A stretch of DNA of 64,000 nucleotides from Candidula unifasciata (GCA_905116865.2 CAJHNH020003179.1:296139-360138); one strand, 5' to 3'; shown: positions 34,265-44,679, counted from the stretch's first letter. A program made the numbers and translations. The notes: generated from the sequence alone by a model not told the origin.

Positions 34265-34505
34265 TCAAAGAGGAGAATCTTCTTCTTCTTCATGTTCATC
34301 AACTGTAAACTCCAGCAGAAAGTTCTGGCTGTTCATCCACTTCTGCACTTTGGTCTAGTTCTTGAACTTGAGTTTTGCCAGCACATTCATTTTTTCCAGA
34401 TCTGGCTTATCTATTTGCAAACTGCTGGTTCCTCGCCTCTCAGGGAAATGCATTCAATACTTCAAAGTAAATACCGGAAATTAGTCACCTCTTTCTTATT
34501 AGGGG
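34265..34505 (-). mobile_element. SINE-4 copy
   Basis: (TTC)4 at 34270 is the tail. The body reads TGTAAACTCCAGCAGAAAGT, then TTCCTCGCCTCTCAGGGAAA and the AATTAGTCACC end. Confidence 0.78.
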
Positions 34506-34616
34506 AGAAATGAGTAGTGCATCTTCTTTCTTTGATAATGTTTGCCAGAGATGAACATTTTCTCTTCCTCTTCAACTCTTCATGTTAGTAGCCTCTTATG
34601 GTTTGCTGGGAACGGT

Positions 34617-34806
34617 GTAATGCCTCTGTTTTTAGGTGTAATGCCTCTATTTTTAGGTGTAATGCTTCTATTCTTAGGTGTAATGCTTCTATTCTTAGGT
34701 GTAATGCTTCTATTCTTAGGTGTAATGCTTCTATTCTTAGGTGTAATGATTCTATTCTTAGGTATAATGCTTCTATTCTTAGGTGTAATGCTTCTATTCT
34801 TTGAAT
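34617..34806. repeat. 21-bp minisatellite, nine copies
   Basis: Unit GGTGTAATGCTTCTATTCTT plus A. Frames on both strands stay open because 21 is divisible by three. Confidence 0.96.
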
Positions 34807-35170
34807 TCCTCAAGTCCCCATGTAAGGTTCTGAGGCCCCATTGTGAGGAGAAAAGACTAGAATCACTATCCCTTGACAAGCATATCGTAAAAGTTGACTA
34901 TTTCAGGGTTGCGTTTAAATCTGATCTTTCAGGCTGAGTGGCACGGTTATCGCAGCCAATCTGCAAACCACAATACCATGTGTGGTAAACCGCCCTTGAA
35001 CAGGCGAACGCAGAAGAAGAAGAGGAAAAAAAAGCATGATACATACAAATTACAGTAATTTAATAAACAGAGTTCATGAAAATAAAAATATACTTCACAA
35101 ACACAAACAGAAAGACTATTTACAATTGATTTTAACTCAAACATGTTGAGAATACTGCTGTCACAATCAG

Positions 35171-35890
35171 GGGCACTCTTCCGAATACCGGTCCCAAATT
35201 ATTCACCGTTAAAAAATCCTATTCAGGGCCTCAAGAGGTCATTTTTTAACCCTTAACAGGGCGGTTGGCACGTTGTGTTGTGGTTTACAGCTAGGCTGCG
35301 AAATATGCCCCTTTCTCTTGTTCTTGCTGTTCACAGCTAGGCTGCGATAGCGGCGGCGAGATGCTCAATGATAATGTCACGGGTAGGTAAACTTCGTTCT
35401 TTTCGTTCGCCCTTGAAAAAATGGTTCTCACGTTGTGTTGTGGTTTACAGCTAGGCTGCGATATCTGCGCCCTTTGCCTTAAAGCATCCGATTTCAGCAG
35501 TCCTAATTAGTCGCCTTTTACAACTTTTATGTGGCAGTGGATCTATTTTTTCTTTCCCCTAAAACATGTGGCCCTGGACCCCGCAAGGGCAGTAATGGGT
35601 AATGTACACAATGGATCAAAAATCATTCACGTCGCTTCAATGGATCGAACTCTATTCCTCCCCAAGCCGCTTAAAAAATGGATCTAAATCTATTCTTTTC
35701 CACGTCGCTTCAATGGATCGAAAACGATTCCTCCCCACGGCGTTTAACTTAACGTCTAAACATTGATATCCAGCGAGCAATAACGGCACAAGTGGACACT
35801 GATCATGATGGCCTAAACAGTTTTACTACATAACCTCCTGAGGGATGTTTTTCGGCAGTGAATAATTTGGGACCGGTATTCGGAAGAGCC
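35171..35890. mobile_element. non-autonomous element with ~31-bp inverted ends and 8-bp target duplication
   Basis: The left end (TCTTCCGAATACCGGTCCCA and on to ATTCAC) recurs inverted at the right end at 35855-35888. A perfect 8-bp duplication, ACAATCAG, lies at 35163-35170 and 35891-35898. The outermost bases differ by a two-base indel. The 720-bp interior has no ORF. It contains two copies of the GTTTACAGCTAGGCTGCGAT motif shared with 1-2420, a SINE-4 head fragment (35490-35600, minus) and a short internal repeat (ATGGATCGAA types at 35610-35745). The 8-bp duplication suggests hAT, though the terminal sequence is not one I recognise. Confidence 0.85.
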
Positions 35891-36366
35891 ACAATCAGGT
35901 ATTGGTAGGCTTGATTTAATCAAATAATTAGTTTCACAATAAAGTGGAATAATGCTGATAGCTCTCACCTCTACACATTTTGATTATGACCCCAAAAGTG
36001 AAAAGGAAAAAAAAAAAAGATGGACAAGGAGGGAGGGGCAGATGGAGAGCAGAAGGGTGCAAGAACACAAATGAAGAGGAAAGTAAAAAGTGCAAGTGAT
36101 GCATCTGTTCATATTGCTGAGAGCCAGCGATGGACAGATGAAAGGGAAACAAGCAGAAATCCAATGGTTTTTCAGCAATGGGTTCATTATTATCTGTTTT
36201 ATGTACATAAGAACATATTCACATAAATTTAATTGAACTAACACAAATACAGTATCAGCATACAAAACACAGGGCGGTGCCCACAAACTGAGAGAAACAA
36301 GCTAACATACAAAGATCATCACATTTACAGTGCTTCCTAAATAAAAACCAATTATGTTGTAGGGCG

Positions 36367-36797
36367 CCCCAGTATTACAATTTTATACTGTTTAATGGAA
36401 TTCGCATCCAAATAGTGGCAACCCAGTTTTACAATTTTATAATGTTTAATGGGATTCGCATCCAAATAGTGGCAACCCGGTATTACAATTTTATAATGTT
36501 TAATGGGATTCGCATCCAAATAGTGGCAACCCGGTATTACAATTTTATAATGTTTAATGGGATTCGCATCCAAATAGTGGCAACCCGGTATTACAATTTT
36601 ATAATGTTTAATGGGATTCGCATCCAAATAGTGGCAACCCGGTTTTACAATTTTATAATGTTTAATGGGATTCGCATCCAAATAGTGGCAACCCAGTATT
36701 ACAATTTTATAATGTTTAATGGGATTTGCATCCAAATAGTGGCAACCCAGTATTACAATTGTATACTGTTTAATGGAATTCACATCCAAATAGTGGC
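36367..36797. repeat. 54-bp minisatellite, eight copies
   Basis: Unit TTACAATTTTATAATGTTTA and then ATGGGATTCGCATCCAAATA and GTGGCAACCCGGTA, 54 bp. All copies are nearly identical except the outer two. Frames on both strands remain open through it. Confidence 0.97.
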
Positions 36798-36839
36798 ATT
36801 TTGAGTCACTGAGTATCCATCTTTCAAGCTGCACTCCCA

Positions 36840-37530
36840 GAGAGGGAATTAAAAAAAAAAAAGATTTAGATTATGTTTTTCTTACCATAGTAGATATTGT
36901 TTTATATTCTGCTGTGGTGTAGCCACTTTTATTCATTGTGTCATCTTGCAGTGGAAGAAAAGCACAAGTGTGAGTAACAGTCGAAACTTGAACTACAGTT
37001 TGGTACTAACCCAAACATTTGTCAGAGTAACTGTCAAAGCTGTGACAGTTTGGTAGCAGCATAAACATTTAGCCTAGAAAATGTAACTATTGTTTGGTGG
37101 ATTCCAAGCATCTGTTAGGTTTGAAATTTCTAAACTTTGAATCTTTAAAATACATGTTTGTTTTTTTTAAACGTTCTACTCTAGATTTCATTTTCATGAT
37201 CTTAATTCATTAATATCAATACTGTCTCACAATAATGCTGTTTATGGGCATGCAATCTTTATGTTTGGTTGGCAACAAATCTACAGCAATACAATAGACA
37301 TCTTATCTGACCGGACATTATTTGTCTCATCCCACAGGCTGCTACCTAGTATATGTGAAGTTCTCAATTCCTAATCTTGGGTGGACATGTTTTACAATAA
37401 CTTCAATCTATCTACAGACTCTCAGCCACATATTAAGTATCTGAAAGCTAAAATAAAAAAAAAAAAAAAAAAAATACATACATGTCAATGATACATGTTT
37501 TCAAAACATGTTTTTTTTTAATGACTGACA
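36840..37530. other. no feature recognised
   Basis: AT-rich sequence with poly(A) runs and no supportable ORF. Confidence 0.5.
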
Positions 37531-37534
37531 ACAG

Positions 37535-37844
37535 TTCAACTCTTTCAGTGCCGAACAATGCACCGTATGTACTAGATAAGCACCATGTGTACTAAATACA
37601 CACCATGTGTTTTAGATATGCACCATGCCTACTAGATATTACTCATGAGCACCAGTCACACATGTATTGTATATTTGTACATCCTAAGTTTAGTAAGGCA
37701 AACTAAATTTATCCAACAACACAGGTCACCCACAATGTGCTGTGGATTTGGACCCTGTGGGTGCTGTACACCCTTTCTTTTTGTTGTCATCACTGTTGTT
37801 TCCATCAGGCAGCAGCTATGAAATTATGGAACTGAGAGGGTTAA
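37535..37844. mobile_element. piggyBac-like MITE, candidate
   Basis: Left TTCAACTCTTTCAGTGCC and right GGAACTGAGAGGGTTAA are imperfect inverted ends close to the TTAA-CCCTTTCANTGCC type seen in piggyBac-related MITEs. The right flank keeps TTAA and the left is mutated to TTCA. The interior carries four degenerate ~19-bp units (GCACCATGTGTACTAGATA). Confidence 0.5.
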
Positions 37845-37991
37845 GTGTGTCACATTTTCTGCACAATAAGTAGGCTGTCCTGATACTTACAGCAGAACTA
37901 AGACCCCAGCCATGCGGCCCTTAATCTTCAGGCTTAAAGACCTCCCTGCCAACACGGCACAGCTGGTAAACAGAGACAGCCGTGGCAGTTG

Positions 37992-38530
37992 GTTTTGCCA
38001 GTTTCACCAACACAAGGTTTTGCCAGTTTTACCAACTCAAGGTTTTGCCAGTTTCACCAACACAAGGTTTTGCCAGTTTTACCAACACAAGGTTTTGCCA
38101 GTTTCACCAACTCAAGGTTTTGCCAGTTTTACCAATTCAAGGTTTTGCCAGTTTCACCAACACAAGGTTTTGCCAGTTTTACCAACACAAGGTTTTGCCA
38201 GTTTTACCAACACAAGGTTTTGCCAGTTTCACCAACACAAAGTTTTGCCAGTTTTATCAACACAAGGTTTTGCCAGTTTTACCAACACAACGTTTTGCCA
38301 GTTTTACCAACACAAGGTTTTGACAAGGTTTTGCCAGTTTTACCAATACAAGGTTTTGCCAGTTTTACCAACACAAGGTTTTGCCAGTTTCACCAACACA
38401 AGGTTTTGCCAGTTTTACCAATACAAGGTTTTGCCAGTTTCACCAACACAAGGTTTTGCCAGTTTCACCAACACAAGGTTTTGCCAGTTTCTACCAACAC
38501 AAGGTTTTGCCAGTTTTACCAACACAAGGT
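37992..38530. repeat. 25-bp minisatellite, ~21 copies
   Basis: Unit GGTTTTGCCAGTTTTACCAA followed by CACAA, with T/C alternation. The 25-bp period shifts frame each unit, so all three forward frames read the same repeated peptide. The reading frames of up to 234 codons here are by-products. Confidence 0.97.
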
Positions 38531-38754
38531 GCTCCACTTTTCTCCAATATATGATAACGAAGAATAAGTTGAATAATTTACTGCACGGTGTAAAAATGTG
38601 GACTCGCCGTAGCTAAAAGCCATTTGTCTCAGGTTATGGACTCACTGTGGTCTCAGTTCTGGGTTCGTGTCATGCATTTCATTAGTGCAGTTTTTACAGC
38701 AATCCCTGGACAATGTTTCTGCTTTATGTAATGCTCTTGGCAGGCAGCAATTCG

Positions 38755-38828
38755 TTCTGTGGAGAAAGACCGAGCCAGACAGACTAAAACCTTGTGCAAT
38801 TAAGCCCATCCCCCTTGGTTTTAAACCA
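38755..38828 (+). repeat. repeat-7 copy, diverged
   Basis: GTGGAGAAAGACCGAGCCAG and the later TTAAGCCCATCCCCC correspond to the repeat-7 copies at 13735, 14047 and 19557. Confidence 0.45.
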
Positions 38829-39136
38829 AATTCTAATCAAGTCTTATCCCAGGATGTAAAATACTGTGTGTAAAATGCTGAAAACTACCAGAACATCTGG
38901 ATTACAAAAACACGCTAGCTGAACCAACAGAAGTCATGACAACTTGGCGTGACAAGATAACTGGGTTGCGACAAAATACCAGATGTTAAGACCAAACACT
39001 CCAGTCGTCGTTGTCACATATCCAGGCTTTACAAAAACACTTGTATTATTTTTTAAATTCCTGCCAGGACCTGAAATGCCCTCGTTCTGTGCACTACTTT
39101 GTACGTGGCCTGCTACCACAAAAACTTGAGTTCAAA

Positions 39137-39276
39137 TCACTTAATGGGCGGCTCTGCTCCCACCGCAACTCCATGGCCGCTGCGTCCACAGGTCATGTTG
39201 GTGACTTCATCCCATCTGTTTCCCTCGGCACAATACGACTCCACTGATGACAAAAAGTCAGTGCCGTCATAGCCAC
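39137..39276 (-). CDS. keap1: KEAP1, coding exon 4 (last)
   Basis: The acceptor reads CTCCACACACAG with the exon starting GTGGCTATGAC. The first two bases complete the glycine split after exon 3. It encodes [20 protein letters not shown] and ends EPPIK before TGA at 39137-39139, giving residues 537-581. This is the final part of the sixth Kelch blade, with the NRF2-contact positions Y538, F543, S568 and G569. The vertebrate C-terminal cysteine-rich extension is absent: the protein stops right after the Kelch domain. A variant polyadenylation hexamer (AATACA on minus) is at 39042-39047, but I see no canonical one within 1 kb. Confidence 0.95.
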
Positions 39277-39444
39277 CTGTGTGTGGAGAAATTTTGTTTT
39301 TTAAAAGTAAAACTTGCTTTAACATTTTAAAACTAACAGTGATCAAGGGCTGCATATACTCTTAATGTAATGTATGGTGCACGCATGTGGTCAATAAACA
39401 AACAAGTAAAGTAAATTAAAGAGCCTCTTTCCACGCCTTCGGGC

Positions 39445-39491
<47 letters not shown>
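39445..39491 (-). repeat. (AACT)n tail of LINE
   Basis: A perfect four-base repeat of about 47 bp lies directly at the 3' side of the LINE ORF that ends at 39482 on minus. Short tandem tails like this are typical ends of non-LTR elements. Confidence 0.85.
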
Positions 39492-39950
39492 GGGTTATCC
39501 TCATTGCACTCCGGACATGTCCATAGGTGCTCAGATCCTCCCCTCAGTATGAACCCCAACGTCCGATGGCTAACAGTACCAGTTCTATGTTGATTAACAA
39601 GTCTTCTGGCGTGTCTGGTGTGCGTTTCGTTTTTTTTTGCTATGCCGATCCTAATTCCCAAGTCTGCCATTCTGGCGAGTGATGTGGATTCACTGCCATT
39701 AAAGTCCTCTATCCTTTCCATTTCTCTGAGGGCATTGATAATATCAGCATGATCCATAGGCTGACCGTCGGAAGTGATAGCGGATCCAGCCAACCTGTCA
39801 GCTCTTTCATTTCCATTGACGCCTGCGTCTCCCGGAACAAAAATAAAGGTGACTCCACGCACAGTGGACTTCTGTAATGATTCAAGCCATTGTCTTCGCA
39901 CTGAACCTGCCTGAACCCTCCGGATCATACTCATTGAATCACTGACACGG
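39482..39950 (-). mobile_element. RNase H-type LINE 3' end (second subfamily)
   Basis: A 150-codon open frame on minus encodes an RNase H C-terminal half: TFIFVPGDAGVNGNERADRL then AGSA, then a linker and the end GTVSHRTLGFILRGGSEHLW followed by TCPECNED. The usual GHAGV reads GDAGV, so a conserved His is Asp. The C-x2-C pair before the stop is shared with the other subfamily. It lies in keap1 intron 3, in the same transcriptional direction, about 200 bp upstream of the exon 4 acceptor. Confidence 0.87.
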
Positions 39951-40066
39951 GTGCGTCACTGCCATCACCTCCATCGTCATGCTGCTGGTTGTCATGGAGA
40001 AGGTGTCGTTTGCTTCTTTGAATGTTGCCTTCAGGCGTATGTGGCATATAGATGTTTTTTTTTTCC

Positions 40067-40272
40067 AAAGTTAGTTGTGTATCCTTTACAGGACATAGCA
40101 AAACCAACCCCAGCATTTTTTAACTGTTGTGGTTTTTCGGTCAGGAGTTTGCCATTGCCTACTGAATGGTCAGCTCTCGGTACCACTGTCGAAACCAACG
40201 AAAGACAAATTGTCCGCAGCTGGAATCAAACTCTGCACTACGAAGCTAGTTTGCAATGCCTAAGCCACAGAT
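40067..40272 (-). mobile_element. SINE-3 copy, full length
   Basis: Minus head TCTGTGGCTTAGGCATTGCA, body GGTTTCGACAGTGGTACCGA and GGCAATGGCAAACTCCTGAC, and 3' end TGTCCTGTAAAGGATACACA then ACTAACTTTGG. It lies in keap1 intron 3. Confidence 0.83.
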
Positions 40273-40284
40273 GCAAACCTGCAT

Positions 40285-40500
40285 ATAGTAACAGACCTAC
40301 ATTATACAGATCATACGGCACTCAGTGGGTGATGTTGCTAATGCCACGCCTGTCACTTTTATTTCCCAGACTTTACCTGGTACCCAATTAGGGCTCGGTA
40401 GAATGGGTAGCCAAGGTCATTTTTAAAAGGGGAAAACAGTTCAGCTTTGTCAGGATACGACCTTCAGATCTGCAGGTAAGCATCAAGTCACTACACCATG
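40285..40500 (-). mobile_element. SINE-5 copy
   Basis: The minus head reads CCATGGTGTAGTGACTTGAT, followed by GGTCGTATCC, and the body matches TGGGTACCAGGTAAAGTCTG and CATCACCCACTGAGTGCCG. In intron 3. Confidence 0.68.
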
Positions 40501-40569
40501 GAAGCTCCCAAAGAACAAACAAAAAAACTATTTCCAGTGAGTCTCAAACTGGGCGTGCAGATATCAGAC

Positions 40570-40720
40570 ACCAAGTCCTTACCACTCGGGCAGATGCACT
40601 CCGACCTAAAAAAAAACTCTAAATTAGTCTACTCTTAAGTCATGCTTGTGGGGGAGACAGTGGGTCTATTGTTGTTTTCCCCAAATTGCAGCCCCAGAAC
40701 CGACATGGGGAACTCTCTAT
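40570..40720 (-). mobile_element. SINE-4 5' part
   Basis: Plus reading GGGCAGATGCACTCCGACCT, GGAGACAGTGGGTCTATTGT and CCCCAGAACCGACATGGGG. The 3' half is missing. Confidence 0.7.
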
Positions 40721-40929
40721 CACTTATTCTTGTTGTACACTCTCAAGCTGTTGTTCGCCCATCTTTTGGTGTTACCCTCCCACCTGAATCACTTCCTAGC
40801 TCTTACCCGCTTCTCCCTATTGTATGTTTTTTGCCTTTCATATCTAGTCTCTTCATAATCTCAATGTCTGACTCTTTTTGTTTCCAAGAAATATGATCTA
40901 TTTTGTATATCTATATAATCTGAGTGAAG

Positions 40930-41110
40930 TAAAATGAAGGTCCTTTTTCTGCACCTTCAGGTCTATAGGGAAAATAGTACCAGACCTATATTTTATAAAC
41001 CAACTGGCATTGATGGGTGATGTGTCAACATCACGCCAGCCCCCTTTATAAGACTTTCCCCTGGTACGCATTGAAGGCTGGGTTTACCCAGGAATCAAGG
41101 TTTTTGAACC
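40930..41110 (-). mobile_element. SINE-5 copy, diverged
   Basis: Plus reading GAAGGTCCTTTTTCTGCACC and TGATGTGTCAACATCACGCC match the reverse complement of SINE-5. Confidence 0.6.
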
Positions 41111-41264
41111 CACTCCTTTCTGTCAATATTGACCTCTGTCATCTTCAGAGGCCTACCATAAACTTATGCAGCATCCGTAGCCTAGGCGCTGCGAGTCCAA
41201 CTCGTAATTCAACGTACAGCGATCGAAACCCACTGTTAGCTGCATGAATTTTCATCATGGTACG

Positions 41265-41435
41265 GGGCAATGCAGGTCCACCCAGCCTCAAGTGGGTACC
41301 AGGATGTATGTCCTGGGGAAGTAAAGATGGCCGGCATAATGCTGACCACATTACCCACCTAGTGCAGATTGGTCTGTAAAAATATGAGTGCTCTTCCCAT
41401 ATGCCCGATGCACCTAAGGCAAGAAAAGGGATCAT
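41265..41435 (+). mobile_element. SINE-5 copy
   Basis: Body AGTGGGTACCAGGATGTATG, TGCTGACCACATTACCCACC, and the 3' end CCCGATGCACCTAAGGCAAG. Confidence 0.65.
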
Positions 41436-41639
41436 TGCTTTTACTTTGCTACCATACTGTGGTGTATAAGTCAAGTTTTAAAGTCTAATAAATGTGCTTG
41501 GCAGGCATAGGCCATGCTCAACACTTTCTACTAAAACTCCTGAAACTGACCTGTACACAAGGTCAACGTGTACACAGCAATTTATGGTAAGCTGACAAGC
41601 ACATGTGCCAGCCGACAACCCCAACCAACACTCCCATAC

Positions 41640-42034
41640 ACACACAAGCCAGTGATTCCCCCCCCCCCCCCCCCCCCCCCCCAGGTCAGCCAAATACTTA
41701 CCTAGTGCAAACCAACACTCCCACACACCAGTGACCCCCCCCCCCCCCCCAGATTAGCCAAACACTCACCTAGTGCAAACCAACACTCCCACACACACCA
41801 GTGAACTCCCCCCCCCCCCCCCCACAGGTCAGCCAAACACTCACCTAGTGCAAACCAACACTCCCACACACCCCCCCCCCCCCCCCCCACCAGTGCAAAC
41901 CAACACCCCCACACCCAGTGACCCCCCCCCCCCCCCCCCCAGAGATTAGCCAAACACTCACCCAGTGCAAACCAACACACACCACACCAGTGGCACCCCC
42001 CCCCCCCCCCCCCACAGGTCAGCCAAACACTCAC
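41640..42034 (-). repeat. tandem array of the exon 3 splice donor with poly(G) linkers
   Basis: On the minus strand the start of intron 3 consists of about six units of ~70 bp. Each carries TTTGCACTNGGTGAGTGTTT or a variant, then TGGCTGACC or TGGCTAATC, a G run of 10-25, and CACTGGTGTGTGGGAGTGTT. The first ~10 bases of the core match the last bases of exon 3. Additional GT sites lie at 41961, 41844, 41769 and 41701; the last reads AG-GTAAGT. The unit near 41890 has lost its GTGAGT. G-run lengths are not reliable. Confidence 0.88.
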
Positions 42035-42211
42035 CCAGTGCAAACAGCTGGTTACTTATGACTGCCACGCTGAGCGCGCTCCGAGGACTGCTCATGGGAG
42101 CCACAAACTCCCACTGGTTCTTGTCTATGCTGTACCTCTCCACCGACCGCAGCTGACAACTGCTGTCATAGCCTCCGATTGCATAGATGAAGCTGTCCAT
42201 GGCAATGACAC
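42035..42211 (-). CDS. keap1: KEAP1, coding exon 3
   Basis: The acceptor reads CCCTGTGCTGCAG on minus, the exon starts GTGTCATTGCC, and the donor is CTGG-GTGAGT at 42034. It is 177 bp and encodes residues 478-535 with glycines 477 and 536 split at its ends. The sequence VIAMDSFIYAIGGYDSSCQL and on to FVAPMSSPRSALSV covers the fifth Kelch blade, with contact residues S521 and A522. Both ends are in the phase required by exons 2 and 4. Confidence 0.96.
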
Positions 42212-42774
42212 CTGCAGCACAGGGAGACGTAACAATAAATGTTAAATGACACCTGCACAGAGAGACGTAACAATGAATGTTGTATGTGTAACAACCTGTC
42301 ACCATGACGTAAAATATGAGGTTATGGTTAATGACTTGTTTTGTCTTCACTGAGGTTTGCAAAAATGGTAGAACAGTTGGGAAGTAAAGGGTGATGATGG
42401 TATATTATGCCCAAAATCTCTATCTTTCCACTGTGTGTTTTGGCTACCCCAGTGTAGAAATATTTCGGATATGCCCCAAAAAAAAAAAAATGTGCATCTT
42501 TTTAAGTGTGTTATGACCCGAGGTAGACACAACAACAAATATTTCAAGAACCACCATCATCATCATGTAGCAGGTCCTGTACATAGTGTCACTCTTATTA
42601 TGGCATTCAAAGAAGCCTACTGGTCCTCTGCAAACTTCCCCGTCCTGTGAACTTTTATGCCAGGGTGTCCTTGATTTCCTCTGTCCACAAATGTTCTGGT
42701 AAACTCTACCACTTATTCGAGGTACCACGGTTTCCTCAAACCAATAACTCTGTCGGTAACAGACAGTCTCACAG

Positions 42775-43560
42775 GAGTGTTTCAACCACTATTGATTTGA
42801 TCTGATTTGATTTGATTCAAGAACCGACATCACAGCACTCCAGGCATTCCCATAAGTGCTCCGTCCCCATCTTCAGCAGCCAGCGAAGAGTTCCGCTACT
42901 AATGGTGCCAGTAGCATTCTGACTAAATGTCCGTCTTGTCTTTCCTCTGAGCCTCAAGAATCTGCCAGAACTTCTTGTCACTCCCAACTGCATCAATCTC
43001 ACCACACTGTGGTGATCAATCTGCTCCTCCGAACTGTATAAGCTCTCCCACAAGGCACTAACCACGTCTGCCCTATCATGCATCAGTATTCCACCAAGCT
43101 GTGCAGAGCCAACCAGTCTGTACACCTGTTCATTTCCCAACACACCGGCATGCCCTGGTGAAAAAATCCAGACAATTCTGCTTACCCATGTCTTTCGCAG
43201 CGAGCCATGCCACTCTGCACGAAGCATGCCTGTCCTGATCTTCCTCAGCATGCTTTCTGAGTCAGTTACAATCCCAATGTGTGTGTGTGTCATGTTCTCT
43301 AGCTAGTGGAAAGCTACAGTGACCGCCTCCACCTCCATTCTTAAGCTGTATGTTGTGATATCATATGCCAGGCTCTCCAGCACCAAACGTCAACCATTAA
43401 CTTTTGCTAAAAAACCCCAAGCACTTCTTTTGTCTTTTGACACTGAACCGTCAGTGTAAATGATCAAATCTTCTGAGCGAGCATTATCTTGAATTGTATC
43501 AACCACTATAAAAATTGTAAGTGTCCTAATGACAAAAAAAACTGAATAATATGGAGTCCA
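42775..43560 (-). mobile_element. RNase H-type LINE 3' half (best copy)
   Basis: On minus, an RNase H domain starts with IIYTDGSV near 43455, continues with RMEVEAVTVAF, then TDSESMLRKIRTGMLRAEWH and WIFSPGHAGVLGNEQVYRLV. The fourth acidic position (ADRL in kin) reads VYRL, so the catalytic Asp is lost. The C-terminus is GTISSGTLRWLLKMGTEHLW then ECLECCDVGS. The tail beyond the stop is (ATCAA)n-like at 42785-42815. It sits in keap1 intron 2 in the same transcriptional direction. One stop interrupts the frame upstream of 43293. Confidence 0.87.
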
Positions 43561-43824
43561 GGTTTCTTTAGTATTCTCTGATCAAATGTAAAAAAGAACA
43601 AAAATATGTGTGATGCTGTGTGGGATTCGCAGAAGAGCCAATCAGGGATTCGCAGAAGAGCCAATCACACATCACATGTTACTTCGTAGTGAAAGAGTTA
43701 GGATGTTTAATATGGCCAAAGCATTTCAGTTTACCAGAAACTACTGTTTATTATGAGCAAGTTTCCCCTCAGTATTCAGATCTTGAAGAATATCAGTGTG
43801 TTTCCTCCTCTTGGTGCATGCTTC

Positions 43825-43935
43825 TGCGTGAGGCTGACCACATCACCCATCTTGTGCCGATTGGTCTATACAAATATAGGTCTAGCCCTATATGCCTAAA
43901 GGCGTGGAAAAAGGGCCTTTACATTTTTTTTAAAA
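43825..43935 (+). mobile_element. SINE-5 3' part
   Basis: GCTGACCACATCACCCATCT, CGATTGGTCTATACAAATAT and AAAGGCGTGGAAAAAGGGCC, then TTTAC with a T-rich tail. Confidence 0.65.
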
Positions 43936-44024
43936 ACTGTATGAGAAACAGTCTGTGACTGGCAATGTCCTTGTTGCAAACGTGTAAAAGTAATCGACGA
44001 CCTTATTTACACCAGTGGCCTGTC

Positions 44025-44215
44025 TGGCATGTGATGCTAATATCACATTTTTAAAGACAACTGGCACTCGCTGGGTGATGTGGTCAACATCATGCAGGCC
44101 GCCTCTACCTTCCAGGACACTATCTTGTACCCATTTCAGGCAGAGTCGACCTGGAAGCCAGGTTAAATTTTGAGAAAAATCCACCTTGATGCAGATTCAA
44201 ACCCAAGAGGTTGCA
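44025..44215 (-). mobile_element. SINE-5 copy, 3' truncated
   Basis: Plus reading GGGTGATGTGGTCAACATCA, GGCCGCCTCTACCTTCCAGG and CTTGTACCCATTTCAGGC is the reverse complement of the SINE-5 body. Confidence 0.62.
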
Positions 44216-44679
44216 AATATGGGCCAAGAAAAACCATAAATAAAACTCAGATAAAGCGACACAATTCAGGTGTCAGGTGAAAAACTGTCTGGCCCTGTGC
44301 TGTAATTGTTGTCTGATCCAGTTTATGTTTACACAAAACAGAGCTGATTCAACATATTTTCAATAACTTTTGCTAATTATTAGAAAAAAGTGGTTAGAAG
44401 CGGGGGTGGGTGGGGGGGGGGGGGGAAATAAACACATGGAATAACACAGGGAACCAAATTCTGTCTGTAGCTGATATTTTTTATATAAACAGCAAAAAAT
44501 GAAGTCCTGTACACAATATTCACGTAATTTGCCTAGTCAAAGTTACAGTCAGTAAAAATCAGCAACTGCTCAGTAAAACTGTACAGGACTTTTTTTTAAA
44601 GTGCAAGGATTGTTACTTCAATATTTTCAGTAACTGCACAACAAATACCCTACTACCACAAACTAACGACAGCATTAAC

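Noticed and set aside
36352..36834. 160-codon frame repeating CHYLDANPIKHYKIV
   Set aside because: An 18-residue period exactly follows the 54-bp minisatellite. It has no non-repeat part and no signal of selection.
37912..38616. 234-codon frame repeating FCQFHQHKVLPV
   Set aside because: The same peptide appears in three overlapping frames, as expected from a 25-bp repeat.
41702..42043. 113-codon Gly-rich minus frame
   Set aside because: It is a reading of the donor-repeat array and its G runs in keap1 intron 3.
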